This document shows positions 38,633 to 46,745 of a stretch of 64,000 nt of DNA, one piece after another; positions within the stretch are counted from its first letter, which is position 1; the number at the start of each line of letters is the position of its first letter. A program made the position numbers and the translations under genes. The notes beneath the pieces are model-generated. The model was given only the letters and a program-made list of their open reading frames with translations, was not told the origin of the DNA and did no database searches. The DNA is from Agromyces lapidis. Lineage in GTDB: Bacteria > Actinomycetota > Actinomycetes > Actinomycetales > Microbacteriaceae. Where the stretch lies: assembly GCF_009749405.1 (NCBI RefSeq), contig NZ_WBIQ01000006.1:124001-188000 (forward strand), written 5' to 3'.

Positions 38633-40156
38633 ATGCCCACCTCGTCGGTGTCATCACCGGCCGCCATCGAGGCGCGCGGCTGGGGCTGGCGCCACGCATC
38701 CCGGCTCCGCCCGGCGATCGAGCACCTCGACCTGCGCATCCACGCGGGAGAGCGGGTGCTCCTCCTCGGGCCCTCAGGGGCGGGCAAGTCGACGCTGCTG
38801 CACGCGCTCGCGGGCGTGCACGGCGGCGACGACGAGGGCGAGGAGTACGGCGAGCTCGCCGTCGACGGGGTCGCGCCGTCGGCGGCGCGGGGTCGCGCCG
38901 GACTCGTTCTCCAGGATCCCGATTCGCAGGTGATCCTCGCCCGGGTCGGCGACGACGTCGCCTTCGGCTGCGAGAACCTCGGGGTGCCGCGCGACGAGAT
39001 CTGGCACCGCGTTCGCGCAGCGCTCGCCGAGGTGGGACTCGGGCTTCCGCTCGACCATCCGAGCTCAGCGCTCTCTGGCGGGCAGAAGCAACGGCTCGCC
39101 CTCGCGGGCGCGATCGCCATGCGGCCCGGGCTCCTGCTGCTCGACGAGCCGACGGCGAACCTCGACCCCGACGGCGTGCGCGAGGTGCGCGACGCGGTCG
39201 GGCGCGTGCTCGACCGCACGCGCGCGACGCTCGTCGTCGTCGAGCACCGGGTCGACGTCTGGCTCGACCTCGTCGATCGGGTCGTCGTGCTCGGACACGA
39301 CGGTCGGCTGCTCGCCGACGGCGCGCCGCGCGAGGTGCTCGCAGAGCAGCGCCAGGTCCTCCTCGACGCCGGCGTCTGGGTGCCGGGCGTGCCGGTGCCG
39401 GGCTCCGCCGCGGCCGACGCCGTCGGGCGTGCGTCCGAGGTCGGTGCAGCCGGTTCCGCAGACCGCATCTCGCTCGAGCCCGCGCTCACCACGCGGGGGC
39501 TCGCGATCGGCCGGCGTGCGAACGCCGTCGTGCAGCGCGGTCTCGACCTCGGCATCGCAGCCGGAGCGAGCACGGTGGTGACCGGTCCGAACGGTGTCGG
39601 CAAGTCGACGCTCGCGCTCACCTTGGGCGGCCTCCTCCGCCCGCTCGAGGGGCACGTGGAGGCATCCCGCGTGCTCGCTGCCGGGCTGCGGCGCGAGCCG
39701 ATCGCCTGGCGCTCGCGCGAGCTCCTCACCCGGATCGGCACGGTCTTCCAGGAGCCGGAGCACCAATTCGTGGCATCGACCGTGGCGGGCGAGCTCTCGG
39801 TCGGGCTCCGGGCCCTGCGGCTCGAAGAGCCCGCGATCACCGCGCGCGTCGACGAGCTCCTCCAGCGGCTCCGCCTCGACCATCTCGCCCGGGCGAACCC
39901 CTTCACGCTGTCGGGTGGGGAGAAGCGGCGCCTCTCCGTCGCCGCGGTGCTCGCGACCCGTCCGTCGGTGCTCATCCTCGACGAGCCGACCTTCGGCCAG
40001 GACCGCCTGACCTGGATCGAGCTCACCGCGCTCCTGCGCGGCCTCGTCGACGACGGGCTCGCGCTCGTCTCGGTGACACACGACGCCGCGTTCATCGCCG
40101 AGCTCGGCGATGAACGCATCGCCCTCGCCCCGTCGACATCGAGGGAGTTCGCATGA
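38633..40156 (+). CDS. ykoD: ECF transporter ATPase with two fused ABC domains (YkoD)
   Basis: ATP-hydrolysing subunit; 507 residues with two full ABC cassettes. Domain 1: Walker A GPSGAGKST (about 44-52), signature LSGGQKQR, Walker B LLLLDEPTANLD. Domain 2: Walker A GPNGVGKST (about 320), signature LSGGEKRR, Walker B LILDEPTFGQD. The linker at about 250-290 is Ala/Gly-rich. ATG 38633 follows the ykoE stop by 2 nt, and the stop overlaps the ykoC ATG by 4 nt. It powers YkoE together with YkoC. Confidence 0.95.
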   Translation: MPTSSVSSPAAIEARGWGWRHASRLRPAIEHLDLRIHAGERVLLLGPSGAGKSTLLHALAGVHGGDDEGEEYGELAVDGVAPSAARGRAGLVLQDPDSQVILARVGDDVAFGCENLGVPRDEIWHRVRAALAEVGLGLPLDHPSSALSGGQKQRLALAGAIAMRPGLLLLDEPTANLDPDGVREVRDAVGRVLDRTRATLVVVEHRVDVWLDLVDRVVVLGHDGRLLADGAPREVLAEQRQVLLDAGVWVPGVPVPGSAAADAVGRASEVGAAGSADRISLEPALTTRGLAIGRRANAVVQRGLDLGIAAGASTVVTGPNGVGKSTLALTLGGLLRPLEGHVEASRVLAAGLRREPIAWRSRELLTRIGTVFQEPEHQFVASTVAGELSVGLRALRLEEPAITARVDELLQRLRLDHLARANPFTLSGGEKRRLSVAAVLATRPSVLILDEPTFGQDRLTWIELTALLRGLVDDGLALVSVTHDAAFIAELGDERIALAPSTSREFA

Positions 40157-40950
40157 GCGCCGAAACACTCCCGGCCGTGCTGGATGCTCCGCGCCTGCGC
40201 TTCGTCGACCGGGTGAACCCCGTGAGCCGGCTCGCTGCGGCGATGCTGCTCACCACCCCGCTGCTCCTCACCGTCGATTGGGTCAGCGCGGCGACCGCGC
40301 TCGTGATCCAGCTCGTGCTCTTCGCCCTCGCGGGGGTCACCCCGTCGACGCTCCTGCGCCGCGCCTGGCCGATTCTCATCGCCGCGCCGGTCGCCGGGGT
40401 GAGCATGCTGCTCTACGGGCAGCCGTCGGGCGAGGAGTACTGGAGCTTCTGGCTCGCCCGCATCACCGACGGCTCGATCGAACTCGCGATCGCGGTCACC
40501 GTGCGGGTGCTCGCGATCGGCCTCCCGGCCGTGCTGCTCTTCATGCACGTCGACCCGACCGAGCTCGCCGACGGACTGGCGCAGGTCTGGCACCTGCCCA
40601 GCAGATTCGTGCTCGGGGCCCTCGCCGGCGCCCGGCTCGTCGGCCTCTTCATCGAGGACTGGCAGGCGATGTCGCTCAGCCGCCGGGCTCGCGGGATCGG
40701 TGACCACGGGGCGTTGCGGCGATTCGCGACGATGGCGTTCGCGCTGCTCGTGCTCGCCATCCGCAGAGGGTCGAAGCTCGCCACCGCGATGGAGGCGCGC
40801 GGCTTCGGCAGCGAGGTGCCGCGAACCTGGGCGCGCGAGTCGAGGGTCGGATGGCCCGACCTCGTGCTCATCCTGCTCGCCGTGACGATCGCCGTCGTCT
40901 CGATCGCCGCGGCGGTCTGGGCCGGAACCTTCCACGCGGTGTGGTCGTGA
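40153..40950 (+). CDS. ykoC: ECF transporter T component YkoC
   Basis: Transmembrane coupling subunit of 265 residues with about 5-6 membrane segments (AAMLLTTPLLLTVDWVSAAT; ALVIQLVLFALAGV; DLVLILLAVTIAVVSIAAAVW). It carries the two cytoplasmic coupling motifs of EcfT proteins: LSRRARGIGDHG near 178 and ATAMEARGFGS near 215, both of the A-R-G type that contacts the ATPase. It overlaps ykoD by 4 nt and the next gene by 4 nt (GTGA). Confidence 0.93.
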   Translation: MSAETLPAVLDAPRLRFVDRVNPVSRLAAAMLLTTPLLLTVDWVSAATALVIQLVLFALAGVTPSTLLRRAWPILIAAPVAGVSMLLYGQPSGEEYWSFWLARITDGSIELAIAVTVRVLAIGLPAVLLFMHVDPTELADGLAQVWHLPSRFVLGALAGARLVGLFIEDWQAMSLSRRARGIGDHGALRRFATMAFALLVLAIRRGSKLATAMEARGFGSEVPRTWARESRVGWPDLVLILLAVTIAVVSIAAAVWAGTFHAVWS

Positions 40951-41549
40951 GCGCGGGGGCGCACCGCCGCCCTGCGGCGCTGCACCTCGTGCAGGCCGCA
41001 GTGCGGCGTTCGGCCGCCGGCGAGCCAGGGGCGGCCCTCGGCGGTCGCAACGGCGTGGTCGTCGTGATCGACGGGCCGAGCGGATCGGGCAAGAGCACCT
41101 TCGCCGACGAGCTCACCGCCCACTGGCCGGGCGGCCGCGCCAGGCTCGTGCGGCTCGACGAGGTCTATCCGGGCTGGCACGGGCTCGCTGCCGCCGCAGG
41201 GTCGCTCGACCGCACGCTGCTCGCGCCGCACGACCGAGGGGTGCCGGGGGGATGGCGGCGCTGGGACTGGGCGGAGGACCGCCGGGCCGACGCCGTCGTG
41301 CTGCCGCCCGTCGAGCCGCTCGTGCTCGAGGGATGCGGTGCGTTCGAGGCGGTCGGGCGTCGCCGGGGCACCGTGCGCGTCTGGCTGCGCGCCGCCGACG
41401 ACACCCGCAGGCAGCGCGCACTCGCACGTGATGCGGGTCGCTTCGACCCGTACTGGGAGCTCTGGGAGACGGAGTGGCGGCGCTACGTGCACCGGGTGCG
41501 GCCGCTTCGATCGGCCGATCTCGTCGTCACGCTCCCGGCGGTCGACTGA
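40947..41549 (+). CDS. Uridine-kinase-like P-loop kinase in the thiamine operon
   Basis: A 200-residue P-loop protein. The Walker A is IDGPSGSGKSTFADEL (about 42-57), followed by VRLDEVYPGWHG, which resembles the D(D)-F/Y-Y region of uridine/pantothenate kinases, then VEPLVLEGCGAF and an R-rich C-terminal lid (DDTRRQRALARD). It phosphorylates a small molecule by family; the substrate is unknown. GTG 40947 overlaps the ykoC stop by 4 nt, so it is made under the TPP riboswitch and may act on the imported vitamin precursor or a salvage product (inference). Confidence 0.75.
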   Translation: MSAGAHRRPAALHLVQAAVRRSAAGEPGAALGGRNGVVVVIDGPSGSGKSTFADELTAHWPGGRARLVRLDEVYPGWHGLAAAAGSLDRTLLAPHDRGVPGGWRRWDWAEDRRADAVVLPPVEPLVLEGCGAFEAVGRRRGTVRVWLRAADDTRRQRALARDAGRFDPYWELWETEWRRYVHRVRPLRSADLVVTLPAVD

Positions 41550-41593
41550 CACGATTCGCCCGGGCCTTCGGGTGCAGAACGGCGGCTGAGGGC

Positions 41594-41599
41594 TACGGT
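41594..41599 (+). promoter_or_regulatory. -10 box, leaderless promoter of the 41606 gene
   Basis: TACGGT ends 6 nt before ATG 41606, giving this gene a start separate from the thiamine operon. Confidence 0.4.
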
Positions 41600-41605
41600 G
41601 GACAC

Positions 41606-41863
41606 ATGAGTGCAGATTCGGTCGGCGCCCAGTACGTCGCAGAGTTCATCGACGGACCGCTTGAGGGCGAGTTCGACCACCGCGCCCTGGTCGGCGGTGC
41701 CGCCGAGCGGCGCATCGGCATGGTCGCCGCCGTCGACGGCCTCGAATCGCTGTTCTGGTACGACGCCGTCGACGAACGCCAGGTCAATGGCGAGCTGCGG
41801 GTCAGGTTCCGCTTCGACGCCGACGACTCCGACCCCGTCGAATCCGACGACGAGAACGACTGA
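41606..41863 (+). CDS. Small acidic hypothetical protein
   Basis: An 85-residue protein I do not recognise. It has a predicted beta-rich middle (YVAEFIDGPLEGEFDHRALV; LFWYDAVDERQVNGELRVRF) and a highly acidic tail (DADDSDPVESDDEND). No signal peptide or membrane segment. Codon use matches the neighbours and an ATG sits 6 nt after a -10-like box, so it is probably real. It is convergent with the S11-like gene, 9 nt from its end. Confidence 0.6.
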   Translation: MSADSVGAQYVAEFIDGPLEGEFDHRALVGGAAERRIGMVAAVDGLESLFWYDAVDERQVNGELRVRFRFDADDSDPVESDDEND

Positions 41864-41872
41864 GGCGCTCGC

Positions 41873-43129
41873 TCAGCGCGACTGCCCCGCGAAGAACGCG
41901 GTGATGAGGGGTGCCGGATTCACGAGGCGCCACAGTGGTCCCGGGTCCTCGATGTCGGCCGACAGCTCGAGTTCGCTGCGGATGTCGCCGTTCGCCGTGG
42001 GCACGGTCACGGTGCCGACGGCGCGCCCGGCGGGCGCGGTCGTGAGCGGTTCCACGACGACGGATGCCTCGCCGGGATCGCTGCCCCACGCGGCATCCGT
42101 TCGGCCGGTGCGCGCGATCAGCGCGGCGGAGTCGCCCCAGGCCGTGGTGACGGTGCCGTACTCGCCTCCTTCGGCGATGACCGCGACCGGCTGGGAGGCC
42201 GCGATCACCGACGTCACGGCCTCGGAGACCGCCGGGTCGAGCGTCTCGTAGTCGGGCATGGTCGTCATCGCCCCGGTGATGCGGGTGGGCTCGCCGCCGT
42301 CGACGGCCGGGAGCACCGTGCTGAAGATGAAGCAGACGCCCGCCTGGTCGGTGTAGCTGCGTGAGAGGGCGCGCACGCCCGCCTCGCGGAGATGGTCGAT
42401 GACGTCGGGCACGTTGCGTGCCGTCGAATCGGATGCCTCGGGGGCGGTCACGATCGCCGTGAGTGCGGGGTCGGCGTAGAGGAGCGCGCCGAGCCGTGCG
42501 AGCTCCTCCGCGGTGCCCACGTTGTCGCCCGAGAGGCCGGTGGCGTCGGCCACCCTGGTCGCCTCGAAACCGTTGGCCTCGAGCCACGCGTTCGCCTCGT
42601 CGACGTACGCTTCGGTGCTGCCGAATGCCCAGCGGACGAGGGTGTCGGCGTGGTTGTTGCTCGACGCGAGCAGCGTCGCGCGCACGACGTCGCGCTCCGA
42701 CCACGAGTCGCCGGGCGAGACCTGCAGCGTGCGGTTGCCGTTCTTCACATGATCGAGGTAGTTCGTGTAGTCGACGGGGCCGATCGCGATCGAGGGGCCG
42801 GGCCCGGTCGCGGGCAGGGGCAGCGAGTCCAGGGTCACGAGCACCGCGACGAGCTTCGCCGCGCCGCCGATCGGCAGAGTCTCGGTGTCTCCGCCGACGG
42901 CGAGGGTTTCGGCCGCTCCGTCGTCGCCGGCGATGGCGAGCGCGCTCGCACCGGTGTCGGGCAGCACGATGGGTGCGGCGGGCTCGCCGGCGGTCGCGGA
43001 TGCGGCATCGACGCGGACGGTGGCTTCGGGCAGCGGGCCGAGCAGCATGGCCGGGCCGTAGACGCCGATGGCGAGGATCGCGACGGCGCCGAGGGCGATT
43101 CCGACGATCCGGCCGGGGGAGAGACTCAT
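41873..43129 (-). CDS. S11 D-Ala-D-Ala carboxypeptidase homologue lacking key catalytic residues
   Basis: A 418-residue membrane-anchored protein (TM at 8-30). The fold looks like S11 penicillin-binding proteins, with DVVRATLLASSNNHADTLVRW supplying the SxN motif (S157-N158-N159). The SxxK motif instead reads PIGGAAKL: K92 is kept but the nucleophile Ser is Gly89. The KTG motif is also missing, with YTDQAGVCFIF at that place. A canonical transpeptidase/carboxypeptidase reaction is therefore unlikely. It may be a cell-wall binding or regulatory pseudoenzyme. TACGCT lies 7 nt before the ATG. Confidence 0.8.
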   Translation of the reverse strand: MSLSPGRIVGIALGAVAILAIGVYGPAMLLGPLPEATVRVDAASATAGEPAAPIVLPDTGASALAIAGDDGAAETLAVGGDTETLPIGGAAKLVAVLVTLDSLPLPATGPGPSIAIGPVDYTNYLDHVKNGNRTLQVSPGDSWSERDVVRATLLASSNNHADTLVRWAFGSTEAYVDEANAWLEANGFEATRVADATGLSGDNVGTAEELARLGALLYADPALTAIVTAPEASDSTARNVPDVIDHLREAGVRALSRSYTDQAGVCFIFSTVLPAVDGGEPTRITGAMTTMPDYETLDPAVSEAVTSVIAASQPVAVIAEGGEYGTVTTAWGDSAALIARTGRTDAAWGSDPGEASVVVEPLTTAPAGRAVGTVTVPTANGDIRSELELSADIEDPGPLWRLVNPAPLITAFFAGQSR

Positions 43130-43136
43130 GGAGATC

Positions 43137-43142
43137 AGCGTA
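43137..43142 (-). promoter_or_regulatory. -10 box, leaderless promoter of the S11-like gene
   Basis: TACGCT on the minus strand ends 7 nt before ATG 43129. Confidence 0.45.
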
Positions 43143-43154
43143 ACGGTGCGGGAA

Positions 43155-43502
43155 TCAAGCCCAGCCCAGCTCGTGCAGCCGGTCGTCGTCGATGCCGTAG
43201 AAATGGGCGATCTCGTGCACGAGCGTCACGTGGATCTCGTCGCGCAGTTCGTCTTCGTCCTCGCAGATCGCGAGCAGGGAGTCGCGGTAGAGGATGATGC
43301 GGTCGGGCATCTCGCCGAAGCCGTAGCGGTCGCGCTCGGTCAGTGCGAAACCGTCGTAGAGGCCGAGCAGGTCGAGGGACCCGTCTTCGGGGCGATCCTC
43401 GATCACGAACACCACGTTCTCGAGCCCGTCGACCATGTCGTCGGGCAGCAGGTCGAGTTCATCGACGACGAGCGCTTCGAAGGCTTCGGCATCGAGTTCC
43501 AC
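43155..43502 (-). CDS. Minimal zincin metallopeptidase family protein
   Basis: A 115-residue single-domain protein with LVHEIAHFYGIDDDRLHELG: His96-Glu97-xx-His100 and a downstream Asp, the active-site layout of the small actinobacterial/proteobacterial metallopeptidase family (PF06262). MPDRIILYRDSL is the other conserved segment. No export signal. Substrate unknown. GTG 43502 has GGAGGAG 4-5 nt upstream. It ends 26 nt before the S11-like gene start, in the same orientation, but that gene has its own -10. Confidence 0.85.
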   Translation of the reverse strand: MELDAEAFEALVVDELDLLPDDMVDGLENVVFVIEDRPEDGSLDLLGLYDGFALTERDRYGFGEMPDRIILYRDSLLAICEDEDELRDEIHVTLVHEIAHFYGIDDDRLHELGWA

Positions 43503-43565
43503 GAATCTCCTCCGTCGATGGGTGCGTCATTGCGGTCGGGCGGTCGTGCTTCGATCGTGCGAAAG

Positions 43566-43602
43566 CGCGAAGCGCGGGCCCGCATCGGACCCGCGCTTCG
43601 CG
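43566..43602 (-). terminator. Stem-loop after tRNA-His
   Basis: A perfect 13-bp stem (CGCGAAGCGCGGG with CCCGCGCTTCGCG) and 11-nt loop lies 5 nt beyond the CCA end of tRNA-His in the direction of its transcription. CTTTC follows; there is no long U tract. Confidence 0.6.
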
Positions 43603-43606
43603 GACT

Positions 43607-43683
43607 TGGGGTGAGTAACGGGGCTTGAACCCGCGACCTCCTGGACCACAACCAGGCGCTCTACCAACTGAGCTATACCCACC
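43607..43683 (-). tRNA. tRNA-His (GTG anticodon)
   Basis: On the minus strand GTGGGTA pairs with TACTCAC as acceptor stem. The D arm GCTC...GAGC, anticodon arm CCTGG-TTGTGGT-CCAGG with anticodon GTG, and T arm GCGGG-TTCAAGC-CCCGT all fold. The extra 5' G at 43683 opposite discriminator C is the histidine identity pair G-1:C73. CCA is encoded (43607-43609). It lies downstream of orn. Confidence 0.97.
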
Positions 43684-43726
43684 ATGTGTCGGACCGCCGT
43701 GGCGATCAGGCAACTAGAAGAGCGTA

Positions 43727-44353
43727 CTACACCTTCTGCCTCTGCTCGAACTCGACGACCACCTCGGCGGCGAGAGCCTGGAGTTCGTGGCTCGCCGGCC
43801 CGGGGTCGGCGACGAAGACGGCGCGGCGGTAGTAGTGCAGCTCGCGGATCGACTCGAGGATGTCGGCGAGGGCGCGGTGCCCGCCGTTCTTGGCAGGCGC
43901 GTTGAAGTAGGCGCGTGGGAACCACCGCTTGGCCAGCTCTTTGATCGAGGAGACGTCGACGTTGCGGTAGTGCAGGTGCGCGTCGAGCCGGGGCATGAAC
44001 TTCGTGAGGAACGCCCGGTCGGTGCCGATCGAGTTGCCGGCGAGCGGGGCCTTCTGCTCGTCGGGAACGTGCTGCAGCACGTACTCGAGCACCTGGTACT
44101 CGGCGTCGGCGAGGCTGACCCCGTTCGGGATCTCTTCGATGAGGCCGGACTCGGTGTGCATGCGACGGACGAACTCGCCCATCGACTCGAGCGCGCTCGC
44201 GTCGGGCTTGATGACGATGCTGAGCCCCGCATCGACGGGGTTGAGGTCGTAGTCGGTGATGACGACCGCGATCTCGACGAGCTCATCGACCTCGAGGTCG
44301 AGCCCGGTCATCTCGCAGTCGATCCAGACCAGTCGGTCGCTCGAAGAAGCCAT
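43727..44353 (-). CDS. orn: Oligoribonuclease
   Basis: 3'-5' exoribonuclease degrading 2-5 nt RNAs, including pGpG, to mononucleotides. The 208-residue protein has the DEDDh motifs: WIDCEMTGLD (Exo I, residues 10-19), NSIGTDRAFL (Exo II) and the C-terminal HRALADILESI (Exo III with catalytic His and Asp). The family ending region KELAKRWFPRAYFNAPAKNGGHRAL is intact. TAGACT lies 6 nt before the ATG. tRNA-His follows 44 nt after the stop. Confidence 0.97.
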   Translation of the reverse strand: MASSSDRLVWIDCEMTGLDLEVDELVEIAVVITDYDLNPVDAGLSIVIKPDASALESMGEFVRRMHTESGLIEEIPNGVSLADAEYQVLEYVLQHVPDEQKAPLAGNSIGTDRAFLTKFMPRLDAHLHYRNVDVSSIKELAKRWFPRAYFNAPAKNGGHRALADILESIRELHYYRRAVFVADPGPASHELQALAAEVVVEFEQRQKV

Positions 44354-44359
44354 GCGGCG

Positions 44360-44365
44360 AGTCTA
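44360..44365 (-). promoter_or_regulatory. -10 box, leaderless promoter of orn
   Basis: TAGACT on the minus strand ends 6 nt before ATG 44353, just after the tRNA-Arg gene. Confidence 0.5.
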
Positions 44366-44395
44366 CCGGGGCGCGCCGACACGCCTGCCGCACCA

Positions 44396-44471
44396 TGGTG
44401 CCCCCGGCAGGAATTGAACCTGCGACCAAGAGATTAGAAGGCTCCTGCTCTATCCGCTGAGCTACGGGGGC
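44396..44471 (-). tRNA. tRNA-Arg (TCT anticodon)
   Basis: Acceptor GCCCCCG/CGGGGGC, D arm GCTC/GAGC, anticodon loop CTTCTAA (anticodon TCT) and T arm GCAGG/CCTGC all fold; discriminator A73 and CCA are encoded. The anticodon stem GGAGC/TCTCT has a G-U at 27-43 and an unpaired C31/T39 next to the loop. It reads the rare AGA/AGG arginine codons. Confidence 0.95.
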
Positions 44472-44501
44472 GGTCTCGGCAAGCATACCGGGCGCTGCGG
44501 C

Positions 44502-45719
44502 TCAGCCCTCGGTCGGCACGTGCACGTCGTCGGTGCGGGTGCGTCGTCGCGAACCGCCGCGCTTGCGGAGTGCGAGGGCGATGAGGGGGAACAGCAGCAC
44601 CGAGATCATGCCGGCGCCGACCAGCGCGGCGGCCGTGCCGCTCGAGAGGTCGCCCGCGTCGACCCCGATCGCCGTCACGGCGACGATGATCGGCAGGCCG
44701 GTCGCGCCGAACAGCGCGGTCGCGGCGAGGTCCCGCGGCGAGGAGCCGGCAGGCGCGGCGAGGAGTGAGGGCAGACCCCGGATCACGAGGAGGAGCACCA
44801 CGAAGACCGGCAGCATCGCGAGCGTGCGGCCGTCGGCGAAGAGCGCCTCGAGATCGAAGGTGACGCCCGTGTTGATGAAGAAGATCGGGACGAGGAAGCC
44901 GTACCCGAGACCCTCGAGCTTGGACTCGATGGCCTCCGCGTCGCGCTTGGGCGCGCCGACGAGGAGCAGGCGGTAGAGCACGCCTGCGGTGAACGCCCCG
45001 AGCAGCATGTCGAGGTCGAGCACGATGCTCAGGGCGACGAGGGCGAGCAGCACGAAGATCACGAGCCGAACGGCGAACTGCCCGCTCGTGTGCAGCGTCG
45101 CCGTGATGACGCGGTGCATCCGCTTGCCGACGCCCTTGGCCGCCAGCCAGATGGCGATCCCCGCGACGACCGCGAAGCCGAGCAGCACGATCGCCGCGAC
45201 GAGCGGTGAGCGCCCGCTCAGGAACAGCGAGATCGCGAGCAGCGGTCCGAACTCGCCGACCGCGCCCAACGCGAGTACTGAGATGCCGAACGGCGTCGTG
45301 AGATCGCCGGAGTCGCGCAGCACCGGCATGATCGTGCCGAGCGCCGTCGAGGTGAGCGCGATGCCGATGAAGGCCGCCGCGGGAAGGTCGGGTGCGAAGA
45401 GGGCGGCGATGCCGACCCCGGCGGCGAGCGAGATAATCCAGCCGATCGCGGCCCGGTTCAGCGGCCGGCCGCGGATGGCTCGGAAATCGATTTCGTTGCC
45501 CGCGAGGAAGAAGAGCATGGCGAGGCCGAACTCGGAGATCAGACCCATGAACTCGTCGGGCACCACCCAGCCGAGCAGGGCCGGGCCGAGCAGGAGCCCC
45601 AGCACGATCTCGAACACCACGAGCGGGATCGCGACCCACCGGCCGAGCCCGCGGACGAGCAGGGGCGCGACGACCGCGATCGCCGGCACGAGCACCATGG
45701 TGCCGATCGAGATTTCCAC
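44502..45719 (-). CDS. Cation:proton antiporter, CPA2 family
   Basis: A 405-residue membrane protein with about 12 segments. It has EIVLGLLLGPALLGWV near 37, FLAGNEIDFRAIRG near 72, a GIALTSTALGTIMPVLRD segment near 119 and FFINTGVTFDLEAL near 283, the pattern of KefB/NapA-like CPA2 exchangers that swap Na+ or K+ for H+. No C-terminal TrkA-N domain is present, only a short basic tail. GTG 45719 has AGGAGG 4-5 nt upstream. Role in pH or osmotic homeostasis by family. It ends 30 nt before the tRNA-Arg gene. Confidence 0.85.
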   Translation of the reverse strand: MEISIGTMVLVPAIAVVAPLLVRGLGRWVAIPLVVFEIVLGLLLGPALLGWVVPDEFMGLISEFGLAMLFFLAGNEIDFRAIRGRPLNRAAIGWIISLAAGVGIAALFAPDLPAAAFIGIALTSTALGTIMPVLRDSGDLTTPFGISVLALGAVGEFGPLLAISLFLSGRSPLVAAIVLLGFAVVAGIAIWLAAKGVGKRMHRVITATLHTSGQFAVRLVIFVLLALVALSIVLDLDMLLGAFTAGVLYRLLLVGAPKRDAEAIESKLEGLGYGFLVPIFFINTGVTFDLEALFADGRTLAMLPVFVVLLLVIRGLPSLLAAPAGSSPRDLAATALFGATGLPIIVAVTAIGVDAGDLSSGTAAALVGAGMISVLLFPLIALALRKRGGSRRRTRTDDVHVPTEG

Positions 45720-45844
45720 GTGACCTCCTGAGCGGGGCGGATCCCTGTCGTGATGCTAGTGGAACGGCTCTTCTCCCACCTTCCGGCGCGGCATCCCGTG
45801 CGCGTCGGCGCAGCTCGCGTTTCCTCCGCGAAACATGACGACGG

Positions 45845-45850
45845 TATCGT
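45845..45850 (+). promoter_or_regulatory. -10 box, leaderless promoter of nadE
   Basis: TATCGT ends 6 nt before ATG 45857. Confidence 0.45.
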
Positions 45851-45856
45851 CGGGGC

Positions 45857-46678
45857 ATGCGAGACCTGCAGACGCGAATCATCGCCGAGCTCAACGTCAG
45901 CCCGACCATCGATCCCGCCGCCGAGGCGCGCTCGCGCATCGATTTCCTGAAGGACTACGTGCGGGCGACCCGCGCGAAGGGGCTGGTGCTCGGCATCAGC
46001 GGAGGGCAGGACTCGTCGCTCGCCGGGCGTCTCTGCCGGATCGCGGTCGACGAGCTCGTCGCCGAAGGCGTCGCCGCGCGATTCGTCGCGGTCAGGCTGC
46101 CGTACGGGGTGCAGCGCGACGAAGACGACGCTCAGCTCGCCCTGCGGTTCATCGAGCCGCAGGAGACGGTCGTGTTCAACATCGAGGGCGGGGTCGACGG
46201 CGTCGCGTCCGGCTTCGAGGAGGCGCTCGGCGAACCGGTCAGCGACTTCGGCAAGGGCAACGTGAAGGCCAGGATGCGCATGGTCGCCCAGTACGCCATC
46301 GCGGGCGAAGGCGGCCTGCTCGTCGTGGGCACCGACCATGCGGCCGAGGCGGTCACCGGCTTCTTCACGAAGTTCGGCGACGGCGGCGCCGACGTCCTGC
46401 CGCTCACCGGGCTCACCAAACGGCAGGGGCGTGCGCTGCTCGAGTCGCTCGGCGCCCCCGAGCGCCTGTACCTCAAGGTGCCGACCGCCGATCTGCTCGA
46501 CGGGCAGCCGGGCCAGTCGGACGAGGCGAACCTCGGGCTGCGCTACGCCGATATCGACGCCTATCTCGAGGGCGAGGAGATCGACCCGGAGGTCGCAGAG
46601 AAGCTCGAGGCGCGGTTCCTGCAGACGCGGCACAAGCGCACCGTGCCGGTGTCGAAGTTTGACGAGTGGTGGCGCTGA
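45857..46678 (+). CDS. nadE: NH3-dependent NAD+ synthetase
   Basis: Last step of NAD synthesis: amidates nicotinate adenine dinucleotide with ammonia and ATP. The 273-residue length is that of the ammonia-dependent type with no glutaminase domain. It shows the PP-loop [15 protein letters not shown] (about 45-59), [14 protein letters not shown], the [16 protein letters not shown] helix, [20 protein letters not shown] and the C-terminal [13 protein letters not shown]. It supplies NAD also used by LigA in this window. Convergent with the 46737 gene across a palindromic repeat. Confidence 0.96.
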   Translation: MRDLQTRIIAELNVSPTIDPAAEARSRIDFLKDYVRATRAKGLVLGISGGQDSSLAGRLCRIAVDELVAEGVAARFVAVRLPYGVQRDEDDAQLALRFIEPQETVVFNIEGGVDGVASGFEEALGEPVSDFGKGNVKARMRMVAQYAIAGEGGLLVVGTDHAAEAVTGFFTKFGDGGADVLPLTGLTKRQGRALLESLGAPERLYLKVPTADLLDGQPGQSDEANLGLRYADIDAYLEGEEIDPEVAEKLEARFLQTRHKRTVPVSKFDEWWR

Positions 46679-46680
46679 CC

Positions 46681-46745
46681 GCCGATCAGCGCTGATCGGC
46701 GATCAGCGCTGATCGGCGATCAGCGCTGACCTCGGATCAGCGCTG
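46681..46745. repeat. Four tandem copies of a 17-bp palindromic unit
   Basis: The unit GATCAGCGCTGATCGGC occurs with a 17-bp period. The first copy with its flank is the perfect 20-bp palindrome GCCGATCAGCGCTGATCGGC (46681-46700). Copy 2 (46701-46717) is exact, copy 3 (46718-46734) ends GACCTCG, and copy 4 (46735-46745) runs into the stop codon of the convergent 46737 gene. The nadE end (GGCGCTGACC) also resembles the core. There is no T tract on either strand. Confidence 0.85.
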
